Source: Chryseobacterium glaciei
GTDB lineage: Bacteria > Bacteroidota > Bacteroidia > Flavobacteriales > Weeksellaceae
DNA length: 64,000 nt
Assembly: GCF_001648155.1 (NCBI RefSeq)
Contig: NZ_CP015199.1
Coordinates: forward strand, 1,684,501 to 1,748,500
Direction: 5' to 3'
Each line of letters starts with the position of its first letter. Within the stretch, counting starts at the first letter, position 1. The position numbers and the translations under genes were made by a program. Below are positions 53,232 through 62,833 of the stretch, one piece after another. Below the pieces are notes generated by a model. It was not told the origin of the DNA. It ran no database searches and saw only the letters and a program-made list of their open reading frames with translations.

Positions 53232-54020
53232 ATGGAAAAGCTACCCATAAGCATCTGCATCCTATCATGGAAAAGCGGAAGTACCCTAAAAAATACTTTA
53301 AGATCATACAAAAAATACGGTCTTTTAGAAATGGTGGACGATATCGTAATTCTTTTTCAGGAAGTAAGTGAAGAAGATAAAAAAACGGCGGAAAAATATA
53401 AAGTCAAATATATTGGTTTAAAAGAAAATATCGGCATTGGAAAAGGCATGAAAATGCTGACAGAAAATGCTTCCTCCGAGAACATTCTGTTCCTTGAACA
53501 TGACTGGGAACTTATCGAAGAAAAAAGTTTTGTTCTTTCACATCTTAAAGGTGGGTTGGAATTGCTCAATAACGGATTTGATGTTGTGCGTTTTAGAAGC
53601 AGAAAAAACCCAGGCTATCCTTTAATATCAATTAGAAATAAAGGCAAAGAGCTTGATTATTATGATGATTGGCACGAATGTACGGCTCCCCACCTTCTGG
53701 AATCTCTTCATTGGCTGGATCCTGCCGTAGAATTTCCGGACAAAATACAAAAACAGGGTGAATATTTCGTAACCACTTCCCGATGGGCCAATTGGACGAA
53801 CAATCCTTATCTTGTTAAAAAAAGCTACTTACTAGGAAAAATCCTTCCATTTTCCGGAGAATCGGTTTCTCTTGAAAGAAATATTGCCTCTTGGTGGGTA
53901 AAACAGGATTTTAAAATAGCACAGGGCGAAGGTCTTTTTAAACACAGTGATTTTACTAAATATCCGAAGAAAAGTCTTCTGCGTAAAATATTGAGTAAAT
54001 TGAAAAATAAATTAAAATAA
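53232..54020 (+). CDS. glycosyltransferase, divergent GT2-like
   Basis: 262 aa. The start 'ISICILSWKSGSTLKNTLRS' and 'LKENIGIGKGMKMLTE' follow GT2, and 'ENILFLEHDWELIEE' would hold the metal (HDWE in place of DxD). The second half has 'DYYDDWHECTAPHLLESLHW', not seen in its neighbours. It is probably a transferase, but more distant from the family than the others. 10-nt gap to the preceding gene. Confidence 0.75.
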   Translation: MEKLPISICILSWKSGSTLKNTLRSYKKYGLLEMVDDIVILFQEVSEEDKKTAEKYKVKYIGLKENIGIGKGMKMLTENASSENILFLEHDWELIEEKSFVLSHLKGGLELLNNGFDVVRFRSRKNPGYPLISIRNKGKELDYYDDWHECTAPHLLESLHWLDPAVEFPDKIQKQGEYFVTTSRWANWTNNPYLVKKSYLLGKILPFSGESVSLERNIASWWVKQDFKIAQGEGLFKHSDFTKYPKKSLLRKILSKLKNKLK

Positions 54021-54028
54021 GCAACGTA

Positions 54029-54991
54029 ATGAAAATCCTTTTTCATGAGAACGAACTCAATTACAGAGGGACTTCCATCGCATTATATGATTACGCAGAC
54101 TTCAATGAAAGATATCTGGGAAATGAGTCTGTTATTGTTTATAATAAGACCCTACCCACTAATCATCCGTTAGGAATTGAAAAATTCGAGAAACGTTTTC
54201 AGGTAATTGATTATTCTGATTTTAATGAAGTTGACACCATCATCAAAAACAATAATATTGATCTGTTTTATGCTATCAAAAATGGAGATATTGATGGGGT
54301 AGAAACAAAAGAATGCAAAACGGTTGTTCACAGTGTTTTTAAACATTTTGAGCCTCATGGAGATGTTTATGCCTATGTTTCCGAATGGTTGAGTGAAGAA
54401 ATGACAGGGTCAAAGTATCCCTTTGTTCCGCACATGGTCAATTTCGGGGCTGAAACTTCTGATGATCTCAGAGCAGAACTTAATATACCTAAGAATGCAA
54501 AAGTTTTTGGTTATTATGGTGGTGGACAAAGTTTTAATATCGTTTTCGCTCAACAAACAGCAGAAAAGATCGCTTCAAAATACAAAGACGTTTATTTTAT
54601 TTTTATGGGAGTGGACTCTTTTGTGAAGAAAAAATGGTGGAAATCGGCTCTTCCTAATATCATATTTCTACCTCCAAGTTCTGATATTATGATGAAATTA
54701 AAATTCATTAATACCTGCAACGCATTACTCCATGCGCGTGAGCGCGGTGAAACTTTTGGAATTACTGTTGCAGAATTTGCGATTAAAGGAAAACCTGTTA
54801 TTACTTTTGGAGATTCTCCTGAAAAAGCTCATAATACCCATTTGAAAGATCAAGCTTATTATTATCATAATGCAAAAGAGTTGCAGGATATTATTTTAGA
54901 TTCAGATCTGAAATTATCCGCGAAAGAACTGTATGAAAAGTTTTTACCTCATCCCGTGATGGATACTTTTAAGAAGGTATTTATAGATTAA
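54029..54991 (+). CDS. glycosyltransferase, GT-B fold (GT4-like)
   Basis: 320 aa. The N-terminal domain is compact ('ILFHENELNYRGTSIALYDY'). The C-terminal domain carries 'VFGYYGGGQSFNIVFAQQ' and the E-x7-E motif in 'ERGETFGITVAEFAIKGKP', which binds the donor sugar in GT4 enzymes. The 'RGTSIALYDYA' opening is typical of this small group. Donor unknown. Confidence 0.82.
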   Translation: MKILFHENELNYRGTSIALYDYADFNERYLGNESVIVYNKTLPTNHPLGIEKFEKRFQVIDYSDFNEVDTIIKNNNIDLFYAIKNGDIDGVETKECKTVVHSVFKHFEPHGDVYAYVSEWLSEEMTGSKYPFVPHMVNFGAETSDDLRAELNIPKNAKVFGYYGGGQSFNIVFAQQTAEKIASKYKDVYFIFMGVDSFVKKKWWKSALPNIIFLPPSSDIMMKLKFINTCNALLHARERGETFGITVAEFAIKGKPVITFGDSPEKAHNTHLKDQAYYYHNAKELQDIILDSDLKLSAKELYEKFLPHPVMDTFKKVFID

Positions 54992-55009
54992 TTATTACTT
55001 TTTTATAAA

Positions 55010-56137
55010 ATGCAAATAAAAAAAATTTTAACCTTAGATCTGAGCCATAAACGAATATTTGGTTTAGATTTATTAAGAATGTTGGCTATATTATTCGTAG
55101 TATTTAGTCACAGTGCATCATTACTTCCAAAAAACGTATATAGTTTTTTTGATCTTTTCTACTTTGATGGAGTTTGTATATTTTTTGTTCTCAGTGGTTT
55201 TTTAATTGGAAGTATTATCATAAATTCTGTCGAAAAAAATGGATTTAATAGATCTGAGCTTTTTACATTTTGGATAAGAAGGTGGTTTCGAACATTACCT
55301 AACTACTATTTTTTTGTAGTAATTCTTGCAGTGTTAAGTAAGCTTTTCATTAAAGGGTTTCCTTTGAAAGGTATTTTCCCCTTTTTATTTTTCAGTCAGA
55401 ATCTTTTTAGTGCAAACGATATTTTTTTTGGAGAATCTTGGAGCTTAAGTGTTGAAGAATGGTTTTATCTTACAATTCCATTAATACTTTTCTTTTGTAT
55501 AAATGTTTTAAAGATTAAGTTCAAAAAATCACTTCTTATTGTTTCAGTTTTCTTATTACTATTTTCAACATTCCTTAGATATTATCTGTATAATAATGGC
55601 CATCTTCCTCAGATGATAGACTATAGACGTGTGGTAATTATGCGAATAGATAACTTAATGTATGGAATGATTGGGGCATATATTAGCTATTATCATCAAG
55701 AGTTTTGGACAAAAAACAAATATAGACTCCTTATCATAGGTCTTTCTCTAATTTTGGTATGGAAAGTTCTTTCTTACCAATACCCAAGTATAGAAAGTTT
55801 TTATTATGTTAATATTTTCTATCCACTGTTTTGTATAGCTATATTATGTCTTTTACCAATCCTAAGCCAATATAATCTTAAAAAATATAATATAATAACT
55901 AAAGCAACGACATATGTAAGTCTTATTTCATATTCTTTATATTTAATCCATTATTCATTAATAAAAAAATTATTGATTGATAATATATTTTCTGACTTTT
56001 TTGCTGGAGAAACTGTTGAAGCACTTATATTAAAAAATACATTTTATTGGTGTGCATCTATTATTGGTGCTTTACTTATATACAAATACTTTGAGATTCC
56101 GACAATGAAACTCAGAGATAAAATTAAATTTAAATAA
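55010..56137 (+). CDS. acyltransferase-3 (OafA/YrhL-type) membrane O-acyltransferase
   Basis: 375 aa, about ten membrane helices. It has the conserved His in 'VVFSHSASLLP' (TM1), 'YFDGVCIFFVLSGFLIG', the Arg motif in 'FWIRRWFRTLPNYY' and 'SWSLSVEEWFYLTIP'. These enzymes move acetyl or other acyl groups to sugars during polysaccharide synthesis. It lacks an SGNH domain at the C-terminus. It is the second O-acylation system of the locus, separate from the MBOAT at 60788. Confidence 0.92.
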   Translation: MQIKKILTLDLSHKRIFGLDLLRMLAILFVVFSHSASLLPKNVYSFFDLFYFDGVCIFFVLSGFLIGSIIINSVEKNGFNRSELFTFWIRRWFRTLPNYYFFVVILAVLSKLFIKGFPLKGIFPFLFFSQNLFSANDIFFGESWSLSVEEWFYLTIPLILFFCINVLKIKFKKSLLIVSVFLLLFSTFLRYYLYNNGHLPQMIDYRRVVIMRIDNLMYGMIGAYISYYHQEFWTKNKYRLLIIGLSLILVWKVLSYQYPSIESFYYVNIFYPLFCIAILCLLPILSQYNLKKYNIITKATTYVSLISYSLYLIHYSLIKKLLIDNIFSDFFAGETVEALILKNTFYWCASIIGALLIYKYFEIPTMKLRDKIKFK

Positions 56138-56190
56138 TTATTTCATTAGAAATATAAATAGTAAATTAAACTTCCCTTAACGAATTACAT

Positions 56191-57987
56191 ATGTGTGGAA
56201 TAGCCGGAATCATTACCAATAATGCAAGAAATTATCAGGATGAAATTCAAAAAATGACAGATGCCATGGCGCATCGTGGTCCTGATTCTTCACATTACGA
56301 ATTTTACGAAAACGCAGCGTTAGGTCATAGAAGACTCTCCATTATAGATCTTTCTGAGAATGGAAAACAACCTATGTTTTCTAACACCAAAAATGAATGT
56401 ATTGTTCTGAATGGTGAGATCTACGGTTACCAATCAATAAAAGATCAATACCCGGAATATCCTTTTCATGGAAGTTCTGATACAGAAGTAATTCTTGCCA
56501 TGTATCAGAGAAAGCAGGAAAACCTCATCCACGATCTGCCCGGAATGTTTGCCTTTGCTATTTGGGATAACGAAAAGCAGGAACTTTTCTGCGCAAGAGA
56601 CCGTTTCGGAGAAAAACCGTTTTTCTACGCCATTGGAAAAAACAACGAATTTATTTTCGCATCCGAGATTAAAGCGATTCTAGCTTCAGGATTAATTCAG
56701 CCTCAGGTTAATAATGATGCACTCTCTCACTATCTTCAATATGGATATGTGAATACTTATCAGAGTATTTATAAAAATATTTACACTCTACCTCCAGCTC
56801 ATCAATTAATCTGGAAAGACGGAAAAGTTACTATTTCCCGTTACTACAGTCTACCGGCAAAGGATAGATCAATAAGTTTATCTGATGCAAAGGAAGAATT
56901 TATTTATCTTTTAAAAAATGCAGTTAAAAAACAGCTTATCGCCGATGTAGAAGTAGGAAGCTTTTTAAGTGGCGGACTAGATTCATCTTCAATCGTTGCT
57001 TTGGTAAGCGAGTTTTTACCTAGACAAACAACCTTAAGTTTTGGATATGATCATGAAGCAAGCGAACTAAAATACGCTAAAGAAATCGCTCAAAAATACA
57101 ATACCAATCATATTGAAATTCACGAGAAAAAGAAAGATCTCGCAACCTCTTTATTACATGTAACTCCATTTTTAGACGAACCTTTTGCCGACAGATCTTT
57201 CCTTCCTCATTATGAAATCTGTAAAAGCGCCAGAGAAAACCTTACCGTAGTTCTTTCAGGTGATGTTGGCGATGAATTATTTGGTGGATATAATTTCTAC
57301 AGAACTGAAAATCAATTAAGAAATCATTTTAGTTACAATAATATTGCAGCTAAATTTGGTTTAAAATTATATCAGAATTTAAAACAAACCTCTTTTATTT
57401 CACAGAAAAATATTGAACATCCGAATATTCTGGATTTCCATCAAAACTCGGTGAGAAATTCATTCAATAAAGAAGAAAGAAATTTACTCGGAATATCTGA
57501 AAGTTTTCACCAGCCTTACAGTTTTACACCCAATCCTGATTCATTAAATGACATCATGAGAGTAGATTTAGAAAAATATGTCCCGGGAAATATGATGGTG
57601 AAATCCGACAGAATGGCAATGGCCAATTCACTGGAAGTAAGAACTCCATTTTTAGACATCGATTTTGCTGAGTTTTGTATTCAGCTTCCAGAACAATTAA
57701 AATTAAATAACGAAAACGATAAGATCATTCTTCGTGAAGCAATGGGTTCTTATTGGACAGAAACCATCAGAAACCGTAACAAACAAGGCTTCGGAATGAG
57801 TGTGGAGAGTTGGTTTGAAGAAGATAATCTGATCAACCTTTCAAACGATCTGCTTAAAGATTCTAACCAAAAAGTGTTCAATTATATTGATTTTAAGGCA
57901 ACTCAAAAGTTTCTGGATAAAGGTCAAAAACATTGGAATTTACTACAATTAGCTCTTTGGGCACATAATAATCAATCTGTTTTATAA
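56191..57987 (+). CDS. asnB: asparagine synthase-like glutamine amidotransferase
   Basis: 598 aa. The N-terminal glutaminase has the nucleophile Cys2 ('MCGIAGIITNN'), 'MAHRGPDSS' and 'LNGEIYG'; the synthetase has the ATP loop 'SGGLDSSSIVAL' at about 260. In polysaccharide loci such proteins often amidate uronic acids (as with WbpS-like enzymes) instead of making free asparagine. With ugd in the locus that is plausible, but not shown. Its stop overlaps the start of the next GT2 gene (TAATG). Confidence 0.93.
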   Translation: MCGIAGIITNNARNYQDEIQKMTDAMAHRGPDSSHYEFYENAALGHRRLSIIDLSENGKQPMFSNTKNECIVLNGEIYGYQSIKDQYPEYPFHGSSDTEVILAMYQRKQENLIHDLPGMFAFAIWDNEKQELFCARDRFGEKPFFYAIGKNNEFIFASEIKAILASGLIQPQVNNDALSHYLQYGYVNTYQSIYKNIYTLPPAHQLIWKDGKVTISRYYSLPAKDRSISLSDAKEEFIYLLKNAVKKQLIADVEVGSFLSGGLDSSSIVALVSEFLPRQTTLSFGYDHEASELKYAKEIAQKYNTNHIEIHEKKKDLATSLLHVTPFLDEPFADRSFLPHYEICKSARENLTVVLSGDVGDELFGGYNFYRTENQLRNHFSYNNIAAKFGLKLYQNLKQTSFISQKNIEHPNILDFHQNSVRNSFNKEERNLLGISESFHQPYSFTPNPDSLNDIMRVDLEKYVPGNMMVKSDRMAMANSLEVRTPFLDIDFAEFCIQLPEQLKLNNENDKIILREAMGSYWTETIRNRNKQGFGMSVESWFEEDNLINLSNDLLKDSNQKVFNYIDFKATQKFLDKGQKHWNLLQLALWAHNNQSVL

Positions 57988-58922
57988 TGGAAATTTCTGT
58001 TATCATACCTGTTTACAACGCTTCAGAGTTTCTTGAAAAAGCTGTAGATTCCGCTTTGCAACATGACGAAGTAAAGGAAATTGTATTAATTGAAGATAAG
58101 TCGACAGATAATTCTTTGGAAATCTGTGAAAGATTGGCTTCTGATAATTCAAAAATCAAATTATATCGACATCCAGACAAAGAAAATCACGGAGCCGGAG
58201 CAACAAGAAACCTTGGATTGGAAAAAGCTGAATCTGAATTTATTGCATTTCTTGATTCTGATGATTATTATCTTCCCAATAGGTTTGATGCCGAAAAAGA
58301 AATATTCAAAGATCCTAAAATTGAGGGTGTTTTTGGAGCTATTGGAGTCGAATATTTATCTGAGAAAGGTAAAGAAGAGTTTCAGAGTAAATTTAAAAAT
58401 ATTTCTTTAACTACCGTTAATTTTCCTTCGGAAGGTAAAGAAGTTTTTAAAGGGCTTCTTGGTCTAACTGATAAAGTTTTTGGCACATTTTTTCATTTAA
58501 ATGCTCTTACAATAAGAAAATCTACGATTATAAAAAACAGTCTTCGTTTCAACGAAAATCTTCGTGTACATCAGGATTCCGATTTTATTATTAAACTGGC
58601 TTATCATTCTTACCTTAAATCCGGAATTATAGACAAAGCCGTTGCTGTAAGGGGAATTCATGATAATAATAGGATCACAAAAATTGTGAAATATTCGTCA
58701 CAATACAATCAGAGACAACTCCTTTTATGGAAATCCTTGTACGATTGGGCAACTTCTGAGAAACTATCCTCAGAATATAGAAAAAGGATTTACTTAAGCT
58801 ACAAATCATTTGATTTATCTTTAAAATCAGGATTAAAAAAATACGTTCAGATCTTTTTTGAAGGATTAAAAAATCCTCAAATATTAAAAACACAATACCG
58901 TTTTACTTACCTTAACCGATAA
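57987..58922 (+). CDS. family 2 glycosyltransferase, tandem paralogue 1
   Basis: 311 aa: 'ISVIIPVYNASEFLEKAVDS', 'LIEDKSTDNSLEI', 'NHGAGATRNLGLEKA' and 'FLDSDDYYLPNRFDAEKE'. It is a close paralogue of the next gene along its first 115 residues. A 45-nt block (58184-58228) is identical in both. The later halves differ more, suggesting different acceptors. Start overlaps the asnB stop. Confidence 0.93.
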   Translation: MEISVIIPVYNASEFLEKAVDSALQHDEVKEIVLIEDKSTDNSLEICERLASDNSKIKLYRHPDKENHGAGATRNLGLEKAESEFIAFLDSDDYYLPNRFDAEKEIFKDPKIEGVFGAIGVEYLSEKGKEEFQSKFKNISLTTVNFPSEGKEVFKGLLGLTDKVFGTFFHLNALTIRKSTIIKNSLRFNENLRVHQDSDFIIKLAYHSYLKSGIIDKAVAVRGIHDNNRITKIVKYSSQYNQRQLLLWKSLYDWATSEKLSSEYRKRIYLSYKSFDLSLKSGLKKYVQIFFEGLKNPQILKTQYRFTYLNR

Positions 58923-58923
58923 A

Positions 58924-59862
58924 ATGAAAATTTCCGTAATTACTCCCGTTTATAATGCCGAAAAATATATCACACAGGCTGTAGAATCAGCTCTTCAGTT
59001 TGAAGAGGTTTGTGAGGTCATTTTAATTGAAGATAAATCTCCAGACAACGCTCTACAGGTTTGCATAGAGCTAGCTGAAAAACATGATCGAGTGAAGCTT
59101 TATCAACACCCTGACAAAGGAAATCACGGAGCCGGAGCAACAAGAAACCTTGGATTGGAAAAAGCAACAGGCGATATTATAGCATTTTTGGATGCGGATG
59201 ATTATTTCCTACCCAACAGGTTTGATGCTGAGAAAGAGCTTTTCAAGAACCCTAATGTAGAAGGAGTTTATGGTGCAATTGGAGTTCATTATTATTCTGA
59301 AAAGGCAAAAGAACAATATTATAATCTTTTTGAAGATCGATTAACTACAGTCTATAAAAAGCATCATCCAAAAGATGTATTTCCGGGGCAGATGCATATG
59401 AGAGGCGCTTTCGGGCTTTTTAGTCTGGATGCTCTTACCATCCGAAGAGAATCGTTAAATAAGATGAGTCCTTTCTTTAAAACGCATTTAAGACTTCATC
59501 AGGACACCGAATTTTTATTCAGGTTATCTTACTATCTTGATTTGTATCCCGGTATTTTAGATAAAGCTGTCGCTGTAAGAGGCGTACATGAAGACAATAG
59601 GATTACTAAAGTAGATTCAGGAAAGATAAATCCTGCAACGACAAGGGTTTTACTCTGGAGAGAAGTGAACAAATGGTCTGAAAATGAAGATACTATTCCT
59701 GAGGAGATCAAAACTCATATTAAGAGAATGCACCGTAGCTTTGAGATCGCTATTGCCCCAACTTTCAAAAAATGGGGAATGATCGCCAAATATCTGGTAA
59801 CTGATTATCCGAGCATCCGTTCAGGATTATTTAATATCAATTTTAGAAAAGATTTATTTTAA
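58924..59862 (+). CDS. family 2 glycosyltransferase, tandem paralogue 2
   Basis: 312 aa: 'ISVITPVYNAEKYITQAVES', 'LIEDKSPDNALQV', 'NHGAGATRNLGLEKA' and 'FLDADDYFLPNRFDAEKE', then 'RLHQDTEFLFRLSYYL'. It is the last plus-strand gene. Its stop codon overlaps the stop of the converging SGNH gene by two nucleotides, leaving no room for a terminator, so the two transcripts must overlap. Confidence 0.93.
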   Translation: MKISVITPVYNAEKYITQAVESALQFEEVCEVILIEDKSPDNALQVCIELAEKHDRVKLYQHPDKGNHGAGATRNLGLEKATGDIIAFLDADDYFLPNRFDAEKELFKNPNVEGVYGAIGVHYYSEKAKEQYYNLFEDRLTTVYKKHHPKDVFPGQMHMRGAFGLFSLDALTIRRESLNKMSPFFKTHLRLHQDTEFLFRLSYYLDLYPGILDKAVAVRGVHEDNRITKVDSGKINPATTRVLLWREVNKWSENEDTIPEEIKTHIKRMHRSFEIAIAPTFKKWGMIAKYLVTDYPSIRSGLFNINFRKDLF

Positions 59863-60788
59863 TTTTTTTTAACCGGTGTATTAAGAAGAATAGAATCCGC
59901 GATTTGAGCTGTAAATACTTTTCCGGATTCTTTATACATATGATTTCCGTCTGTGTAGATATAGTTATCAGGTTTGGATGACAAATCAAAAAATTTCACT
60001 CCATTTTGTTGAGCTATATTTTTTACTTTCTTATTGAATTCAGGATCATATTTATCTTCCAACTCCATCATACCTTTGAATGCAGGAATTCTTACAATAT
60101 AAACCGTTCCTTTCTCTTTAAGATATTTAATCATATCTTGAAAAGCATTGATTCTAAATTGTGAAATCTTCTGATTTTTTATCATCTCAGTATAGCCTTC
60201 AATTTTTTTAGCTTCTCTTACTCTAACACTATCTGGATGTATATTTACATTGACTTCCATCCACCCATTTTTATGCAAAAATGTTACTGATTTTGCGACT
60301 TCCTCCCTTTCCTTATAAATATTGAACCAACTCCTTGAATAATGTTTTAAAAGGTATTCATAGTTCGGGGTAATATCATAAAGATGCATATCAGCCATAG
60401 GAGAACTTCTATCCGGATCTTCTTTCGAGTTTATTAAGTTTTTATCTAATGACAAACACCAGGGATCAACCGTTAAAATGAAAATTCCATCTTTAGTATC
60501 TGGGTTAATTCTTTTCTTTACAGCCTCAAGATATACTTGCCCGTAAGGAGAATCACCAATATTCAGCGCAAAATTATTAAACTTTCTCCCTTTAAATTTT
60601 CCATCCAAAACATAGGGAATAACAGCCTGCCCCCCTCGGGAATCTCCCAAAATCATATCGGAAGGGTTGGGCCCTGTATAATGTCTGTAATTATCATCAG
60701 TATTACCGTCTGCATAAGTTCCTAAGAACAGCATAACGCCAATAACTCCAATAATATAAAATGATATTTTAAATAAAAACTTTTTCAT
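59859..60788 (-). CDS. SGNH-like membrane-anchored protein, MBOAT partner
   Basis: 309 aa. A single N-terminal membrane helix (about 7-25), then a periplasmic domain with 'MILGDSRGGQ' (nucleophile candidate S50) and, near the end, 'DGNHMYKESG' (D280, H283), the two ends of an SGNH hydrolase triad. Proteins of this kind (DltD, AlgJ/AlgX, PatB) take an acyl group from the MBOAT and place it on the polymer. Its start overlaps the MBOAT stop. It is the last gene of the operon. It is more distant from named families than its partner. Confidence 0.8.
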   Translation of the reverse strand: MKKFLFKISFYIIGVIGVMLFLGTYADGNTDDNYRHYTGPNPSDMILGDSRGGQAVIPYVLDGKFKGRKFNNFALNIGDSPYGQVYLEAVKKRINPDTKDGIFILTVDPWCLSLDKNLINSKEDPDRSSPMADMHLYDITPNYEYLLKHYSRSWFNIYKEREEVAKSVTFLHKNGWMEVNVNIHPDSVRVREAKKIEGYTEMIKNQKISQFRINAFQDMIKYLKEKGTVYIVRIPAFKGMMELEDKYDPEFNKKVKNIAQQNGVKFFDLSSKPDNYIYTDGNHMYKESGKVFTAQIADSILLNTPVKKN

Positions 60789-62206
60789 TAGAACTGTTCA
60801 TAGATGAAACTTCCGTTACCAAACACACCGTAATACATAATCAGAAAAATAAGAAAAACATAAAAACTCCTTCTTACCATTGGTTTAAATCTGCTGATTT
60901 CCAAGCCGTGTTCCTGCTCTTTATTAATCCAGTCAATTAATATGATAACTCCGATTAACCCTAAAATTTTAATTTTAATAAACTGCGGAATTGAGAAAAG
61001 TGAAAGACTGAAAATTCTTCCATACATCCCAAAAGCATCTCTTAAACTAGGAGCCACAAACAGAATCAAAGCAAAACAAACCAAAATCATTGTATAAACG
61101 ATATTCCCAAATTCTTTAAATGTAGGAATTGTATTAGATAATTTTTTCTTTTTATTAATCTGATTATTAACAACTAACGGAACATAATACAGCCCTTGCA
61201 AAGCTCCGTAAACAATGAAAGTCCAATTTGCTCCGTGCCAAAAACCTACGATTACAAAATTCAGAAAAACGGCAAGCATTAATCCCTTTTTATCATAATC
61301 TCTGAACTGTATTACCAAAGGTGTGAAGACATATTCTGTTAGCCAAGAAGTCAATGAAATATGCCATTTTCGCCAATAATCTGCAATATTCTGAGCAAAA
61401 AGAGGAAAGGCAAAGTTCTTAGTTGTTTTAAAACCTAAAAGTTTTGCGATACCAATGGCCATATCCGAATATCCTGAAAAATCAGCATACATCTGGAATA
61501 GAAAAAGCACAGCTCCAAAAGCAATCGTACTCCCCGAAAGATGTTCGTAGTTTTGGAATATATTCTCAGTAATAGGTGAAATACTATTAGAAACAACCAA
61601 TTTTTTGAATGCTCCCAAAAGAATCTGCCTTGCAGCATCAGAACCATTTTCTATTGTAAAAACTCTTTCTTTTTTCAACTGTGGAAGTAATAATCCACCT
61701 TTGTCGATAGGACCGGAAGTCATACTCGGGAAAAAAGAAATGTAGTTGAAAAAAATTAATGCATCTGTTTCAGCTTTTAACTTATTATTCTTAATATCAA
61801 GAATATAACTTATCATCCTGAAAGTATAAAAACTAATTCCCAGCGGTAAAATTATTTTTAAAGTCAGATCATTTTTAATTCCAAACAGATCTGCAAATGA
61901 CTCAATAAAAAAATTGAAATATTTAAAATAAAATAATGTTCCTACGGAAAAAAGTAGTCCTAAATTTACCCAAAGCTTTTTTCGTTTCAGATCTTCAGCT
62001 TCAGAAATTTTCAGACCTAAATAATAACATATTGCTGAGCTTGCCACCAAAAGTATAAGAAACCTCCAGTCCCAGCTTGCATAAAACACATAGCTGGCCA
62101 ATAACAAAAAGATATTCTGAGCTTTAAGATTTTTTCTTAAAACCCACCAGTATATGGCAAAAACAACCGGAAAAAAAAGGATAAATACTAACGATGTAAA
62201 CTGCAT
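60788..62206 (-). CDS. MBOAT-family O-acyltransferase
   Basis: 472 aa, about eleven membrane helices. The catalytic His324 is in 'VGFWHGANWTF', and the upstream 'WRKWHISLTSWLTEYVFTP' carries the second conserved His/Asn region. It belongs to the AlgI/DltB/PatA group, which moves acyl groups across the inner membrane for transfer to extracellular polymers. It is coupled to the VOC gene (2 nt gap) and SGNH gene (overlap). A carrier protein two genes upstream makes an acyl-ACP donor possible, as in DltB/DltC. Confidence 0.94.
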   Translation of the reverse strand: MQFTSLVFILFFPVVFAIYWWVLRKNLKAQNIFLLLASYVFYASWDWRFLILLVASSAICYYLGLKISEAEDLKRKKLWVNLGLLFSVGTLFYFKYFNFFIESFADLFGIKNDLTLKIILPLGISFYTFRMISYILDIKNNKLKAETDALIFFNYISFFPSMTSGPIDKGGLLLPQLKKERVFTIENGSDAARQILLGAFKKLVVSNSISPITENIFQNYEHLSGSTIAFGAVLFLFQMYADFSGYSDMAIGIAKLLGFKTTKNFAFPLFAQNIADYWRKWHISLTSWLTEYVFTPLVIQFRDYDKKGLMLAVFLNFVIVGFWHGANWTFIVYGALQGLYYVPLVVNNQINKKKKLSNTIPTFKEFGNIVYTMILVCFALILFVAPSLRDAFGMYGRIFSLSLFSIPQFIKIKILGLIGVIILIDWINKEQEHGLEISRFKPMVRRSFYVFLIFLIMYYGVFGNGSFIYEQF

Positions 62207-62208
62207 TA

Positions 62209-62589
62209 TCAGTTGCTATTTAAAAGTTCTACAATTCCATAAGAAAGCATTAAAAAAGCTACCTTTCTGTTATTGAAAAGTATTGCTTCTTTGGGTGGAG
62301 AAATTAGCATTCCTCCCTTTTCGGTAAGATCTTCTATTGTTTTATCAATATCATCCACTTCATAGCAGATATGATAGTATGAAATTCTTTTTTTCAAAAG
62401 ATTTTCTACCGGCTTCCCCGAAACAAGCTCGATATTCAAACCATCTTCTACGGTAATCATGCATAATTCTGCCTGCTGATTCGCATCAAAAACAATAGGA
62501 GTTTCTTCTATAATTTTGTGAAGTTGCCTTATGCTTTGGAGTTCTGCCTGTATATCCTTACAGGCAACTCCCACGTGATGAAATTTCAT
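62209..62589 (-). CDS. VOC-superfamily metalloprotein
   Basis: 126 aa, two beta-alpha-beta-beta-beta units. Candidate metal ligands are His4/His5 ('KFHHVGVACKDI'), the Glu in 'LNIELVSG', the His in 'SYYHICYEVDDI' and the Glu in 'GIVELLNSN', the pattern of methylmalonyl-CoA epimerase and glyoxalase relatives. In this operon it may epimerise or otherwise act on the alpha carbon of an ACP-bound acid. That is inference. It overlaps the ACP stop. Confidence 0.85.
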   Translation of the reverse strand: MKFHHVGVACKDIQAELQSIRQLHKIIEETPIVFDANQQAELCMITVEDGLNIELVSGKPVENLLKKRISYYHICYEVDDIDKTIEDLTEKGGMLISPPKEAILFNNRKVAFLMLSYGIVELLNSN

Positions 62590-62828
62590 TACAATTTTGA
62601 AGCAATAGAACTTGCCATTTCACCTACAGTGTTCCAGCTTTGAATTTCTGAAGAAGTAAAACGTACTTTAAAAGCCTTTTCTACTGCCACAATAAGTTGA
62701 ATATGAGAAAGCGAATCCCATTCTTCCACGTCATTTGCTGTAGTTTCTTCTGTTAAGGTAATGTCTTCGTTATCCAATTCTTCACGGAAAATTTCTGATA
62801 ATTTTGATAAAATTTCTTCTTTATTCAT
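62589..62828 (-). CDS. acyl carrier protein
   Basis: 79 aa, acidic helical bundle. The phosphopantetheine site S39 is in '[11 protein letters not shown]', which deviates from the fatty-acid ACP motif (DSLD) and so suggests a specialised carrier. It should carry a small acyl group loaded by the FkbH-like protein. 5-nt gap from the methyltransferase gene; ends in the first codon of the VOC gene. Confidence 0.95.
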   Translation of the reverse strand: MNKEEILSKLSEIFREELDNEDITLTEETTANDVEEWDSLSHIQLIVAVEKAFKVRFTSSEIQSWNTVGEMASSIASKL

Positions 62829-62833
62829 AATAT

